From contig NZ_JACHEU010000001.1 in assembly GCF_014201615.1 (NCBI RefSeq), positions 1,135,631 to 1,199,630 of the forward strand: 64,000 nucleotides of DNA, given 5' to 3'. The stretch is from Aquamicrobium lusatiense (lineage in GTDB: Bacteria; Pseudomonadota; Alphaproteobacteria; Rhizobiales; Rhizobiaceae). Under the pieces are notes generated by a model that did no database searches, had not been told where the DNA came from, and saw nothing but the letters and a program-made list of their open reading frames with translations. Shown piece by piece: positions 27,003-35,951 of this stretch. Positions within the stretch are counted from its first letter, which is position 1, and each line of letters opens with the position of its first letter. The position numbers and the translations under genes are program-made.

Positions 27003-28436
27003 ATGGCGCGACCACGGCCCAACATTCTCATGATCGTTTCGGACGATCAGGGCCACTGGGCCATGAAGAATGCCGGAACGCCCGAGATCCATACCCCGAA
27101 CCTCGACGAACTGGCCCGCAACGGCAAGCGTCTGGACGCGCTCTACTGCGTATCGCCCGTATGCTCTCCGGCGCGCGCCTCGCTGCTGACGGGGCGCATT
27201 CCCTCCACCCATGGGGTGCATGACTGGATAAGGGCCGGCAACGCCGCAATCGAGACGGAGTTCCACAACCGCCTGATCCGCTATCTCGACAGGCATCGCA
27301 CCTTCGTCGAGATACTCGCTGCGAACGGCTATGTCTGCGGGCTGAGCGGCAAATGGCATCTGGGCAATACGCACGAGCCGCACAGGGGCTTTTCCTACTG
27401 GCAGGCCTATGCCACCGGTGGCGGCTCCTACCAGTCGGCGGCAATGATCCGCAACGGAGAGGTCCATCTGGAGCACGGCTATCTCACGGACATCATCACG
27501 GCCAATGCCCTGACCTTCATCGACCGGCAGCAGGGCAGCGATCCATGGTATCTGAGCGTACACTACACCGCGCCCCACGCCCCGTGGGAGGAAGCGGAGC
27601 ACAAGCCCGAGGACTACCGGCGCTATTATCCCGGCTGCGCCTTCGCGAGCCTGCCCGCTCCGCCCATGCATCCGGGCTTCTACGATCCGGCAAAGTTTCC
27701 CGAGGACGAGGATGCGCGTCGCCGTATTCTCGCCGGCTACTTCGCCGCCGTCACGGCCATGGACAGGGGCATCGGCATACTGCTCGAAGCGCTGGAGCGC
27801 AGCGGCCAGCTTGAGGACACGCTCGTCATATTCACGTCCGACAACGGCATGAACATGGGCCATCACGGCATATACGGAAAGGGCAACGGCACCTTCCCGC
27901 AGAACCTGCTCGAGACCTCGGTCAAAGTGCCGGGCATCTTCATGCAGCGCTCGCGCATCGCTCCGGGAACGCTGGACGGGCTTTACTCGCACTATGATTT
28001 CCTGCCGACAATCCTGTCATGGGCCGGACTGGGCGACCAGATACCGGCAGGCCTGCCCGGACGCGACATCGGTGCCGTGCTCGCATCCGACGCACCGGAA
28101 GAGGATGCCTATGTCGTGGTCTTCGATGAGTACGGTCCGAACCGGATGATCCGGGAGGGGCGCTGGAAATACATTCATCGCTATGCGGGCGGTTCGTGCG
28201 AGCTTTACGATCTGGCGGCCGATCCGGGGGAAGAGCGCAATCTCGCCGCAGATCCGGACAGGACAGCCGTCGTCGCGGGCCTGCTCGCGCGCATGAGCGA
28301 GTGGTTCGCCCGCTACGGAACCAGCCAGATGGATGGCTCACGCCTGCCGGTCATGGGCGGCGGGCAGATCGACAGGGTCGGTGGCCAAGGTGTCGACGGC
28401 GCCATTTTCGTCGACCATCAGGACCGCCTGCACTGA
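27003..28436 (+). CDS. Type I sulfatase, cytoplasmic (formylglycine-dependent)
   Basis: A 477-residue sulfatase. Metal ligands Asp14-Asp15 are in ILMIVSDDQG. The formylglycine motif Cys54-Ser-Pro-Ala-Arg58 lies in VCSPARASLLTGR. Further metal residues are in TSDNGMNMGHHG (around 278-289). It hydrolyses a sulfate ester after Cys54 is converted to formylglycine by a maturase not seen in the window. The protein begins directly with the catalytic strand and has no signal peptide, so desulfation should follow import. It is the last gene of the importer operon, which suggests the transported sugar is sulfated. Confidence 0.93.
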   Translation: MARPRPNILMIVSDDQGHWAMKNAGTPEIHTPNLDELARNGKRLDALYCVSPVCSPARASLLTGRIPSTHGVHDWIRAGNAAIETEFHNRLIRYLDRHRTFVEILAANGYVCGLSGKWHLGNTHEPHRGFSYWQAYATGGGSYQSAAMIRNGEVHLEHGYLTDIITANALTFIDRQQGSDPWYLSVHYTAPHAPWEEAEHKPEDYRRYYPGCAFASLPAPPMHPGFYDPAKFPEDEDARRRILAGYFAAVTAMDRGIGILLEALERSGQLEDTLVIFTSDNGMNMGHHGIYGKGNGTFPQNLLETSVKVPGIFMQRSRIAPGTLDGLYSHYDFLPTILSWAGLGDQIPAGLPGRDIGAVLASDAPEEDAYVVVFDEYGPNRMIREGRWKYIHRYAGGSCELYDLAADPGEERNLAADPDRTAVVAGLLARMSEWFARYGTSQMDGSRLPVMGGGQIDRVGGQGVDGAIFVDHQDRLH

Positions 28437-28614
28437 GGCAATGCCAGCGAGAGTGCGCCGCACTTTTGCGCTCGCAATTGTGTCAGGACCCCGGGCTGGA
28501 GCATTTCTGCGGTTCGCGGAAAGGAGCCCACGGCCGGAGCCCCATGTAGGGGGGCTGCCCGCTGAAAAGTGGTCCTCCGTGAAGTAGGCTATTGAGCCTT
28601 GGAGAGGACGTTGC

Positions 28615-28893
28615 ATGCCCCAGAAGAAGCACAAGCCCGAAGAGATCGTCGCGAAGCTGCGCCAGGTCGATGTTTTGTTGTCACAAGGCCGCTCGGTCGG
28701 CGAAGCGGTTCGTACTATCGGCTTGACTCGGTTTACGTATTACGGCTAGCGCAAGGAGTTCGGCGGCCTGAAAGGCGACCAGATGAAGCGGCTGAAGGAA
28801 TTAGAGAAAGAGAATGACCTGCTGCGCAAGGCGGTGTCGGATATCACGCTCGAGAAGCTGATCCTGAAAGAGGCTGCATCGGAAAACTTCTGA
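28615..28893 (+). pseudogene. IS3-family transposase orfA with a nonsense codon
   Basis: From the ATG at 28615 the frame reads MPQKKHKPEEIVAKLRQVDV and later KRLKELEKENDLLRKAVSD, a typical IS3 orfA with helix-turn-helix and leucine zipper. Codon 45 is TAG (28747-28749) where related proteins have Trp (YYxWRKE), splitting the frame. Beyond it the reading frame continues intact to the TGA at 28891. Confidence 0.85.
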
Positions 28894-29627
28894 GCCCCGC
28901 CCGTCGTCGGCGCTGCGTCGATCATGTGATCATGTCATGGCGAAGTTCTCCGTCTGGGAATGCTTTGCTTGCAAGGTTTCTGGCCAGCACCGTTCGACCC
29001 GGCGTAAGAAACCGCAAGGCCGGCCCGATGAAGAGGCGTTGACCGCTGGCATCATCCGCCTCGCCTCCCGATATGGCCGCGATGGCTATCGTCGGATCAC
29101 CGCGATGCTGCGGTCCGAGGGCTGGGCGGTGAACGCCAGACGCATCGAGCCCATCTGGCGGCGGGAGGGGATGAAGGTTCCCCAGAAACAACCGAAGAGA
29201 GGCAGGCTCTGGCTGAATGACGGATCGTGCATCCGACTTCGGCCCAAACACCCCAACCATGTCTGGCCCTATGACTTTGTCGAGGGCCAGACCCACAATG
29301 GCAGGAAGTTCCGCATGCTCAACATTATCGATGAGTTCACCCGGGAGTGCCTGGCTATCCGGATCGATCGCAAGCTCAACTCGACCAATGTCATCGGCGT
29401 CCCGTCGGACTTGTTCATCTTGCGCGGTGTGCCCGGCCATGTTCATTCCGACAACGGCGGAGTTCATTGCCGAGGCGGTGCGCGAGTGGATCGTGGCCGT
29501 CGGCGCAAAGACCGCCTTGCTTGGCTACAAGCCGCCGGCACCGGAGGCCATTGTCTGGCCCGCGCCACCACGCGGATCAGCGCCACCATCTGCCCAGCCG
29601 ATGGCACACAAGCCAATCATGCATTAA
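28890..29627 (+). pseudogene. IS3-family transposase orfB, multiply broken
   Basis: The frame starts at -1 relative to orfA, as usual in IS3 elements. Lesions: an 8-bp tandem duplication (GATCATGT twice, 28920-28935) shifts the frame near the start. A second shift occurs at the conserved HSDNG motif (~29455), after which the plus frame reads EFIAEAVREWIVAVGAKTA. An internal deletion then joins KTA directly to LGYKPPAPEAIVWP, removing the segment with the catalytic Glu of the DDE triad. The first two DDE regions (around VWPYDFVEGQT and SDNG) are still recognisable. Confidence 0.85.
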
Positions 29628-29864
29628 GATTGAAACCGACCACCCTATGGGGACAGGTCAATTGCCGCCCCTTCTGGCCCAAATGCTTCCAAACTCTTTG
29701 GCAACTCTTTCGACCGTAGCCGGTGATGCTGCTGGGCGCGGGGCCGGCAGCCTGTAATTTGAATCTGAGTAATTTGTAACAGATGATAGCTGAAGTGCAT
29801 GCGAATTTCCTGACGTTTCTGCATTTGCCAGAAGGCTCCGCTTTGTAAAACGGAATATCCTTGG

Positions 29865-30086
29865 CTATTCGGCGTGAGCGCTTGTCCAAAGCCGGTGTGC
29901 CGCCACCAGCCCGGTGCGGCCCAATGTCAGCTCCTGAAGAGCCTGCTGACTCAGCCATTCATTGTCGGGGTCGATGTGCGATGAAGCCTCATCGAGGATG
30001 AGGATTGGCTCATTTTTCACAAGCACGCGGGCAATGGCAATCCGCTGATGCTCGGGGTCGCGGCAGAAGGCTCCTGCTTCGGTGCC
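29865..30086 (-). pseudogene. Relic of an ABC-transporter ATPase domain, in frame after the ABC gene stop
   Basis: Directly after the stop of the large ABC gene, in the same frame, the minus strand encodes 74 codons containing EHQRIAIARVLVKNEPILIL then DEASSHIDPDNEW, QALQELTLGRTGLVAAHRL, and a stop at 29865-29867. This is a Walker B to H-loop segment of an ATPase. The preceding signature is corrupted (AFCRDPEHQ where LSGGE is expected). Its sequence differs from both ATPase domains of the adjacent gene, so it derives from another transporter. Confidence 0.8.
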
Positions 30087-33000
30087 TCACAACCGGATGA
30101 CCTGATCGACGTTGCGGATGGTTTCGGGGCGATGGGCGACCAGAATGACCGTCCTGCCCCTGCACAGCCGGGCTATTGCACGCCGCACCTGAGCTTCGCT
30201 TTCCGGATCGACCGAGGCTGTCGCCTCGTCCAGCAAAACGATGGGCGCATCCTTCAGCAAGGCGCGGGCAATGGCGATCCTCTGTCTTTCGCCACCGGAA
30301 AGCATCCCACCCTGTTCGCCGACAAGGGTATCGTAACCGTTCTCCATGCGGCTGATGAAATCATGGCACAGCGCGCTGCGCGCCGCGTTCTCCACCTCTT
30401 CGCGGCTGGCGTCGGGACGGCCGATGGCGATGTTCGCATGCACCGTGCCGCTGAAAAGGAAGGTTTCCTGAAAGACCATCGAAAAAAGCTGGGAGCGCAG
30501 CACCTGGTCCACATCGCGCAGGTCAACGCCCCCGATGGTTATCCTTCCCCCGTCGGGATCCCAGAACCGCGCGATCATGTTGAGCATCGTAGTCTTGCCC
30601 GAGCCGGAAGGGCCGAAGATGGCATGGATCTTCCCCGGACCGAAGCAGGCGCTGACGCCGCGCAGCGCCGGCAGGCCGCCATAGGAAAAGCTGACCTCCT
30701 CGAAACGCACCGTTGCGCTCGCCGGAACCGCCGGGCTCCGTGGCTCGGGCAGGACCGGCATGTCGAGAACGGTGCGCAATCTCCCGATGACGCCCTGCTG
30801 CTGGCGCCAGATGCCGCTGAGCTCGAATGCGTCTGCGACGGGACCGTAGAATGCCAGCCCCGCCATCAGAAACAGGATCCATGTCGCGGCGTTTGCCGTG
30901 CCGGCAACGAACATCAGGCCGCCGCTGACGATCAGCAGCACCGGGCCCGTTTCCAGAACCAGCCAGCCGACGGCGAGCATGCGGGTGAGGCTGCGGGTGG
31001 CGTCGCAACTGATTTGCCGATGATGTTCGATGGTCTGCGCAAGCGCGTCGAAGCCGCGCGACGGCAATCCGTATGCGCGCAGAACCGGCATTCCTGCTAC
31101 GAAATCGAGGATGCGGCTTGAGAGGTTTTCGCGGGCGATGAGCAGCGCTGTCATCGTCCGGCGGTAGACACCGTCACTAACGAGAACGACGGCAATGAAC
31201 GGCGGCAGGATTGCCAGGGAGACCAGCGCCAGCCGCCAGTCCACCCAGAACATCAGCACCGCGATTGCGGCCGGCACGACGAGGACGCGTGCCGCCTGAG
31301 CGCTGGTCGTCAGAAAATTCAGCTCGGTCGCCGTTCTCGTCAGGGTGGTCTCCAGCGCACCGGTCTCCCTTGCGAAGATTACGCCAAGCGGTGCGGCCAG
31401 CAATCTGCGCCCGAGGCGGCGCTGAAGCGAGGCCACGGAACCGAGCTGCACGCGCCACAGAAGCCGGTGCGAGGCAACGTTCACGACGACCTGAACCAGC
31501 AGCGACACCGCAATTGCAAGGGTTGCGGCTGTAGCCGAGGTTGCGGTCAGGCTGTTTCGCAAAACCGCGTCCAGCACGTACCAGACGGCGAAGATCGGGA
31601 CGGCCATCATCAGGCTTTCGATAACCAGCAGTGGGAACGCTCTGCCCAGAAGCAGTCCGCGCATCGGCCCCGCAAGGCGAAGAAGGACCGCCAGCGTGCT
31701 TCCTTCGAGCCGCGCTTCCCGCGGTACTGCCTCTTCGGGTGTCGCCTGCGCCTGTGCCGGCAGGCACAACGGCGCAGGCTCATCGCCCGACTTTTCGAGC
31801 GACCAGCCTTCCGCGGCCTCGTAGTTCTCGACGGCCTTGCGGTAGCCGGCGCATGTCGCCATCACCTCCTCATGCGTTCCCTGGGCCCGGATCGATCCTT
31901 CCTCGAGATAGATGATCCTGCCTGCATTGCGGATCGTATGCAGCCGATGGGCGACGACGATGACCGTGCGGCCTTTCGACAGCTCGCGCAGCGCCTCCAG
32001 CACATGCGCTTCGTTGTCAGGATCGAGCGAGGCCGTTGCCTCGTCGAGCAGCAGGATCGGCCTGTCGGCAAGCAAAGCCCGCGCGATCATCACGCGCTGG
32101 CGCTGGCCGCCTGAAAGAAACCGCCCCGCCTCGCCCGCCGGCATGTCGAGATCGGCAGCGAACTCGCTGACACGGGCGGCATGCGCCACCCGGCGCACAT
32201 CCGCCTCGCCAGCATCCGGCCGTCCCATCAGGATGTTGGCGCGGATGGTGTCGTTCATCAGCCAGGCGTCCTGAAACACGACGCTCATGGTTTCCAGCAA
32301 CGCCGTCTGCCCGAAATCGCGTATGTCGGCGCCTCCGATGAGGATGCGTCCGTTTTTGGGATCGAGAAAACGCGCCATGAGCCGTAGGATCGTCGACTTG
32401 CCGGCGCCGGAGGGGCCGACGAGCGCGGTCGTCTCGCCCGGCGCGGCGACGAAGGAAATGTCGTCGAGAATGGTCTTGTCCGCCTGCCGGAAAGTAACGC
32501 CTTCAAACCGGACCTGCGCATCGGCGGGACGCGCCGGCTGCATCGGTTCCGTGAATTCGGGGGTGTCGAGAAGCGAGGCGATGCGCTTTCCCGACGATTG
32601 CATCTTCCAGAAGAAGGAACCGGCGGTGAAGATGATCTTCAGTGCCGAGGCGTTCATGCCCATGCCGACCAGAAGGGCCAGCACGAAATCCGGCGCCGTC
32701 ACATCGCCGTGCAGCAGAAGCAGGCTGCCGACGGGCACGATGACCAGAAGGTTCGCGCGCATGCCCGCATAAAACAATGCCATCCATCTCAGCGATGCGG
32801 TGGCATAGGCTTCGCCCGAACCGGCGAGGTCGCGCACGGCGCCGTCGAAGCGGTCGAGCATGGTCTCCGCGCGCAGGAAGGCGCGGATGACCTTCATGCC
32901 CTGCACCAGCTCGCCTGCGCTGGCCTTCATGCCGGCGAGCGCCGCCAGATAGCCGGCGCTGCTGTCCTTCGAGGAGCGCACGGCGGCGCGGTAGAACAGG

Positions 33001-33497
33001 AACAGCAGGGGAAACATCACGATCGATGCGATGCCGAGCCGCCAGTCCACCGCTCCAAGCATTAGCGCCGACAACAGCGGCACGGACAGCCCGGCGGCGA
33101 TGTCGGGAACGGCATGGGCGATGGCATCTTCCATCTGGTCGACATCGTCGGCCATCACGCGCTTCAACTCGGTGGCGCTGCGCGCCTGAAAAACCCCCAG
33201 CGGGATGACGGTGAGCTTGCGGGCAAGCGCCAGGCGCAGCTCCGCCAGCGTCGCGTAGGCGGCGAGATGGGATATGCGTGTCGATATGGCCGCGGCAATC
33301 GCCTTGAGCACGATGGCCCCGAACGCCAGGGCGCCGATCGACAGCACGGATTGCTGCCCGATCGGTTCACCCTGCCAGATCAGCGTGGCGATGTACCAGA
33401 CCGCCACATAGGGAACGAGCCCCAGTGCGGCGGCTGCAACCGAGAGAAGCGCCGAGCATGACAGAGCCCAGCGCCGGGACAACAGGATTCGTCTCAT
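30087..33497 (-). CDS. Fused double ABC transporter (YbtP-YbtQ-like) for siderophore uptake
   Basis: A 1136-residue single chain with two complete exporter-fold half-transporters: membrane domain 1 (about 10-300), ATPase 1 (Walker A GPSGAGKST ~360, LSGGQRQR ~460, Walker B ILLLDEATAS ~480), membrane domain 2 (~580-860), ATPase 2 (Walker A GPSGSGKTT ~962, LSGGERQR ~1065, DEATASVDPE ~1087). YbtP/YbtQ and IrtA/IrtB are separate type-IV half-transporters that import ferric siderophores; here two halves are one gene beside a receptor, MFS permease and AraC regulator. The chain ends only ~17 residues after the second H-loop (VAHRPETIRNVDQVIRL), shorter than usual. Start at 33497. Confidence 0.9.
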   Translation of the reverse strand: MRRILLSRRWALSCSALLSVAAAALGLVPYVAVWYIATLIWQGEPIGQQSVLSIGALAFGAIVLKAIAAAISTRISHLAAYATLAELRLALARKLTVIPLGVFQARSATELKRVMADDVDQMEDAIAHAVPDIAAGLSVPLLSALMLGAVDWRLGIASIVMFPLLFLFYRAAVRSSKDSSAGYLAALAGMKASAGELVQGMKVIRAFLRAETMLDRFDGAVRDLAGSGEAYATASLRWMALFYAGMRANLLVIVPVGSLLLLHGDVTAPDFVLALLVGMGMNASALKIIFTAGSFFWKMQSSGKRIASLLDTPEFTEPMQPARPADAQVRFEGVTFRQADKTILDDISFVAAPGETTALVGPSGAGKSTILRLMARFLDPKNGRILIGGADIRDFGQTALLETMSVVFQDAWLMNDTIRANILMGRPDAGEADVRRVAHAARVSEFAADLDMPAGEAGRFLSGGQRQRVMIARALLADRPILLLDEATASLDPDNEAHVLEALRELSKGRTVIVVAHRLHTIRNAGRIIYLEEGSIRAQGTHEEVMATCAGYRKAVENYEAAEGWSLEKSGDEPAPLCLPAQAQATPEEAVPREARLEGSTLAVLLRLAGPMRGLLLGRAFPLLVIESLMMAVPIFAVWYVLDAVLRNSLTATSATAATLAIAVSLLVQVVVNVASHRLLWRVQLGSVASLQRRLGRRLLAAPLGVIFARETGALETTLTRTATELNFLTTSAQAARVLVVPAAIAVLMFWVDWRLALVSLAILPPFIAVVLVSDGVYRRTMTALLIARENLSSRILDFVAGMPVLRAYGLPSRGFDALAQTIEHHRQISCDATRSLTRMLAVGWLVLETGPVLLIVSGGLMFVAGTANAATWILFLMAGLAFYGPVADAFELSGIWRQQQGVIGRLRTVLDMPVLPEPRSPAVPASATVRFEEVSFSYGGLPALRGVSACFGPGKIHAIFGPSGSGKTTMLNMIARFWDPDGGRITIGGVDLRDVDQVLRSQLFSMVFQETFLFSGTVHANIAIGRPDASREEVENAARSALCHDFISRMENGYDTLVGEQGGMLSGGERQRIAIARALLKDAPIVLLDEATASVDPESEAQVRRAIARLCRGRTVILVAHRPETIRNVDQVIRL

Positions 33498-33510
33498 GAG
33501 CGTGGCTCCG

Positions 33511-34692
33511 TTATCGGGAATTGGGCAGGCGCAGCGCAACGAGGCAGGCGGCAAAGGCCAGCGCCGCCGCGACGCTGAACGTGCCGGAGTAGCCGAGCGC
33601 CATGGCGAGGGCGCCCGCGCCGATACCGGCAAAAAGCCGGACAGCCGCATCCCCTGCCGTCAGCGCGCTGTAGCCGAGGATCGGGCTGCGTGCGTGGGCG
33701 GCATGGCTCATGAACACCTGCCAGAGCGCAACCGTCATCGCCCCGGCGAGCACGAAGTCCAGCACCGAAAGCAGCGCAATCGTCTCTGGCCCGCCTGCGG
33801 CTGACCAGGCCAGCAGGCCCAGCACGACACCCTTCGCCCCGGCGATGCCGGACAGGACGACGGCCTTGCCGTAGCGGCGGATGAGCAATCCCGTCAGGCC
33901 GGACACCGGAATGATGGCAAGGGTCGCGACCATCCCCAGCAGTACGCCTGTCCTGACCGGATCGTAGCCCGCATCGACGAGCCGCGCGGGAATGGTCGCG
34001 TCCGCGCCGGACGAAAGAGACAGCAATGCAAGCGCGGCGATGACGGGCCCGCTGCTCGGAAGAACGACAAGCAGGCGCAGCGTCTCCACAAACTGACGCG
34101 CGGAGGTGACGGGCGGGCGCGGCTTTGTGGAAAGTCGCCTCAGGCCGATCGTGCCAAGGCTGGTCAGAGCGACGAACGCCGACGCGCCGGCGATGGCCGT
34201 TGTCCATCCGACCTTGCCGGCAAGGAGCGGCAGCAGTCCGCCGCCGATAACGCCGCCCGCGACCATGCCCGCGACCCCGACGCCATTGGCCAGCGCGCGT
34301 GCGCGCTCGTCGAAATCGTCCATCAGCCAGCCGGCGAACAGCATCTGCAAGGTCACTGAAAACGCCGCCGACAACACAGCAAGTCCCACCAGCGGCCAGA
34401 CGGTCAGGCGCTCTACCAGCGGCAGCGTCGCGAGGAAACTCAACGCGATTGCCAGAATGAGCGCGCGAATCCAGCCGAAGGTCGACCCGAAGGGGCGGCG
34501 CGGCAGAGGGTCGAACCATGGAGCCCAGAGCCATTTCAGCGCGGAGGGCGCCCAGACCACATAGATGAGGCCTATCTGGAAGAGCGATGCGCCCCCGTCG
34601 CGCATCATGGCTGGCAGCACGATCGTGAAGAAAGCGCCGGGAATGCCGATCGACGCCGTAATCAGAGCGATCGCGATGAGATTTCGAACCAA
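33511..34692 (-). CDS. MFS transporter of the RhtX/FptX (YbtX-like) type (locus 2)
   Basis: A 393-residue, 12-helix membrane protein paralogous to the MFS permease of locus 1: GIPGAFFTIVLPAMMRDGG and VVWAPSALKWLWAPWFD. The best start is TTG at 34692, with a GAGGT site 6 bases upstream, because no ATG lies at the conserved N terminus. It is 13 bases upstream of the ABC gene in one operon. Either it or the ABC protein could be the inner-membrane importer; in Yersinia the YbtX homologue is accessory. Confidence 0.85.
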   Translation of the reverse strand: MVRNLIAIALITASIGIPGAFFTIVLPAMMRDGGASLFQIGLIYVVWAPSALKWLWAPWFDPLPRRPFGSTFGWIRALILAIALSFLATLPLVERLTVWPLVGLAVLSAAFSVTLQMLFAGWLMDDFDERARALANGVGVAGMVAGGVIGGGLLPLLAGKVGWTTAIAGASAFVALTSLGTIGLRRLSTKPRPPVTSARQFVETLRLLVVLPSSGPVIAALALLSLSSGADATIPARLVDAGYDPVRTGVLLGMVATLAIIPVSGLTGLLIRRYGKAVVLSGIAGAKGVVLGLLAWSAAGGPETIALLSVLDFVLAGAMTVALWQVFMSHAAHARSPILGYSALTAGDAAVRLFAGIGAGALAMALGYSGTFSVAAALAFAACLVALRLPNSR

Positions 34693-34826
34693 GGCAGACC
34701 TCAGGCATTCAAAGGAGATACCGATGCCTCAGGCAGGCATCGTCGCATGTGCCTTCATAACGCCGTCAGGATGCCGCGGCTTTGTCGCGGCGGAACTTTG
34801 CTTGCGCGCGCGCAAATTCCTGGTCT

Positions 34827-35879
34827 TCAGGAAGACAGCACTTCGCGGCTCGGAGGGTGGCCGAACTTTCGCCGGTAGGCGGTGGCGAAGGCGGCCGCAC
34901 TGGTGAAGCCGACGCTGTAGCCGACCTGCGACACCGGCATTTCGCCGTTTCTCAACAGGGAACGCGCCCGCTCAAGACGTCTCGCGCGCACATAGTTGAA
35001 TATGGTCTCGCCATGGATGGTCTGGAACTGGCGGCCCAGGGTCGTCGCATTGACGCCGGCAAGGCGGGAGAGCGACGCGAGGCTGATCGATCGTTCGAGA
35101 TTTGCATCCAGGAAATCGGCGACACGGCGAACGCGGCGATATTCGTGCGGCTTCAGTTCCGTGGAGGCGGCTTGCGTCTCCGCCGCCTCAAGACGTGAAA
35201 GTTCCGCCAGAAATGCAAACGCCAGGCCTTCCAGATAGAGCGCCTGCAAGGTCTGCTCACAGGGTCCGCTCAGCGTCTGGTCGGCAATGGCGTTGAGACG
35301 GGTCGAGCCGCCGATCATGCGCACCGCCGTTCCGCCTTCCATGAAGGAGCGCAACGATCGCAAGGCCGTCGCGGCGGTGGGCGAGAACTCGCTGTCGAAG
35401 AAATCGCGTGTCAGCCTTATTCCTATGCCGCAGCAATGCGTTCCCGCCTTGCAAAATCCCTCGCAGACGGCATCTTCCGCGAAGTTGATGATCAGCGGTG
35501 TGCCGGGCCTTACCTCGACAGATCCGTGACCTGAAATGTCAAGCCGGGATGGCGCGCCCGAGAGCATCAGCCCGCAGAACAGAGATGGGGTCTCTTTGAC
35601 CGAAAGCCGGTTGTCCTGCAGATATTCCAGATCATAGGCGCCGAAGTAGAAGCCCGGCCGAGGGGTATGGACGAGGATACGTCCCTGCGACAGCTCCGTC
35701 TCAGTGTGGATATGACGGGGCAGGCCGACCTGCACCGACTGGCCGGCACCCCCGGCCAGCGCCTCGATGTGCCGCTGACGGAACCTCAGAGGAGCGGCAA
35801 CGTGATCTGATGGTTCGACAACCCGATGCAACTGATGACCGGAATAATGAATGGGTGGCGCCCCGGAAGGCTTCTGCAT
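34827..35879 (-). CDS. AraC-family siderophore regulator (YbtA/PchR-like, locus 2)
   Basis: A 350-residue regulator. The C-terminal two HTH motifs are seen in SISLASLSRLAGVNATTLGR and MPVSQVGYSVGFTSAAAFAT, ending YRRKFGHPPS. The N-terminal domain has FYFGAYDLEYLQDNRLSVKE, aligning with YDLTYLQDRRVDF of the locus 1 regulator, and three cysteines (VCEGFCKAGTHCC). It lies between the receptor gene upstream and the MFS gene downstream, all on the minus strand. It probably activates the locus in response to the ferric siderophore. Confidence 0.88.
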   Translation of the reverse strand: MQKPSGAPPIHYSGHQLHRVVEPSDHVAAPLRFRQRHIEALAGGAGQSVQVGLPRHIHTETELSQGRILVHTPRPGFYFGAYDLEYLQDNRLSVKETPSLFCGLMLSGAPSRLDISGHGSVEVRPGTPLIINFAEDAVCEGFCKAGTHCCGIGIRLTRDFFDSEFSPTAATALRSLRSFMEGGTAVRMIGGSTRLNAIADQTLSGPCEQTLQALYLEGLAFAFLAELSRLEAAETQAASTELKPHEYRRVRRVADFLDANLERSISLASLSRLAGVNATTLGRQFQTIHGETIFNYVRARRLERARSLLRNGEMPVSQVGYSVGFTSAAAFATAYRRKFGHPPSREVLSS

Positions 35880-35951
35880 CCATCATCGTTATCAAATCCG
35901 GAGTTTAAAAGTCAACTTAAACCGCTTCCGGGGCAGTGCAGGCCAGCGCCT

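Larger units (their letters stand above)
28551..29660 (+). mobile_element. Decayed IS3-family insertion sequence
   Basis: About 1.1 kb holding remains of orfA and orfB of an IS3-family element. The left end (CTGCCCGCTGAAAAGTGGTC from ~28555) and the right end (29637-29660, reverse complement CTGTCCCCATAGGGTGGTC) resemble each other as imperfect inverted repeats. No target duplication could be seen. Both frames carry inactivating lesions and orfB has lost an internal segment, so it cannot transpose on its own. It separates the sulfatase operon from siderophore locus 2. Confidence 0.82.

Noticed and set aside
30048..31121. Plus-strand frame opposite the ABC gene
   Set aside because: Antisense shadow of the second ATPase and membrane domain.
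33498..33650. Extension of the fused ABC transporter toward 33650
   Set aside because: It overlaps the end of the MFS gene in another frame and has no homology to the transporter N terminus.
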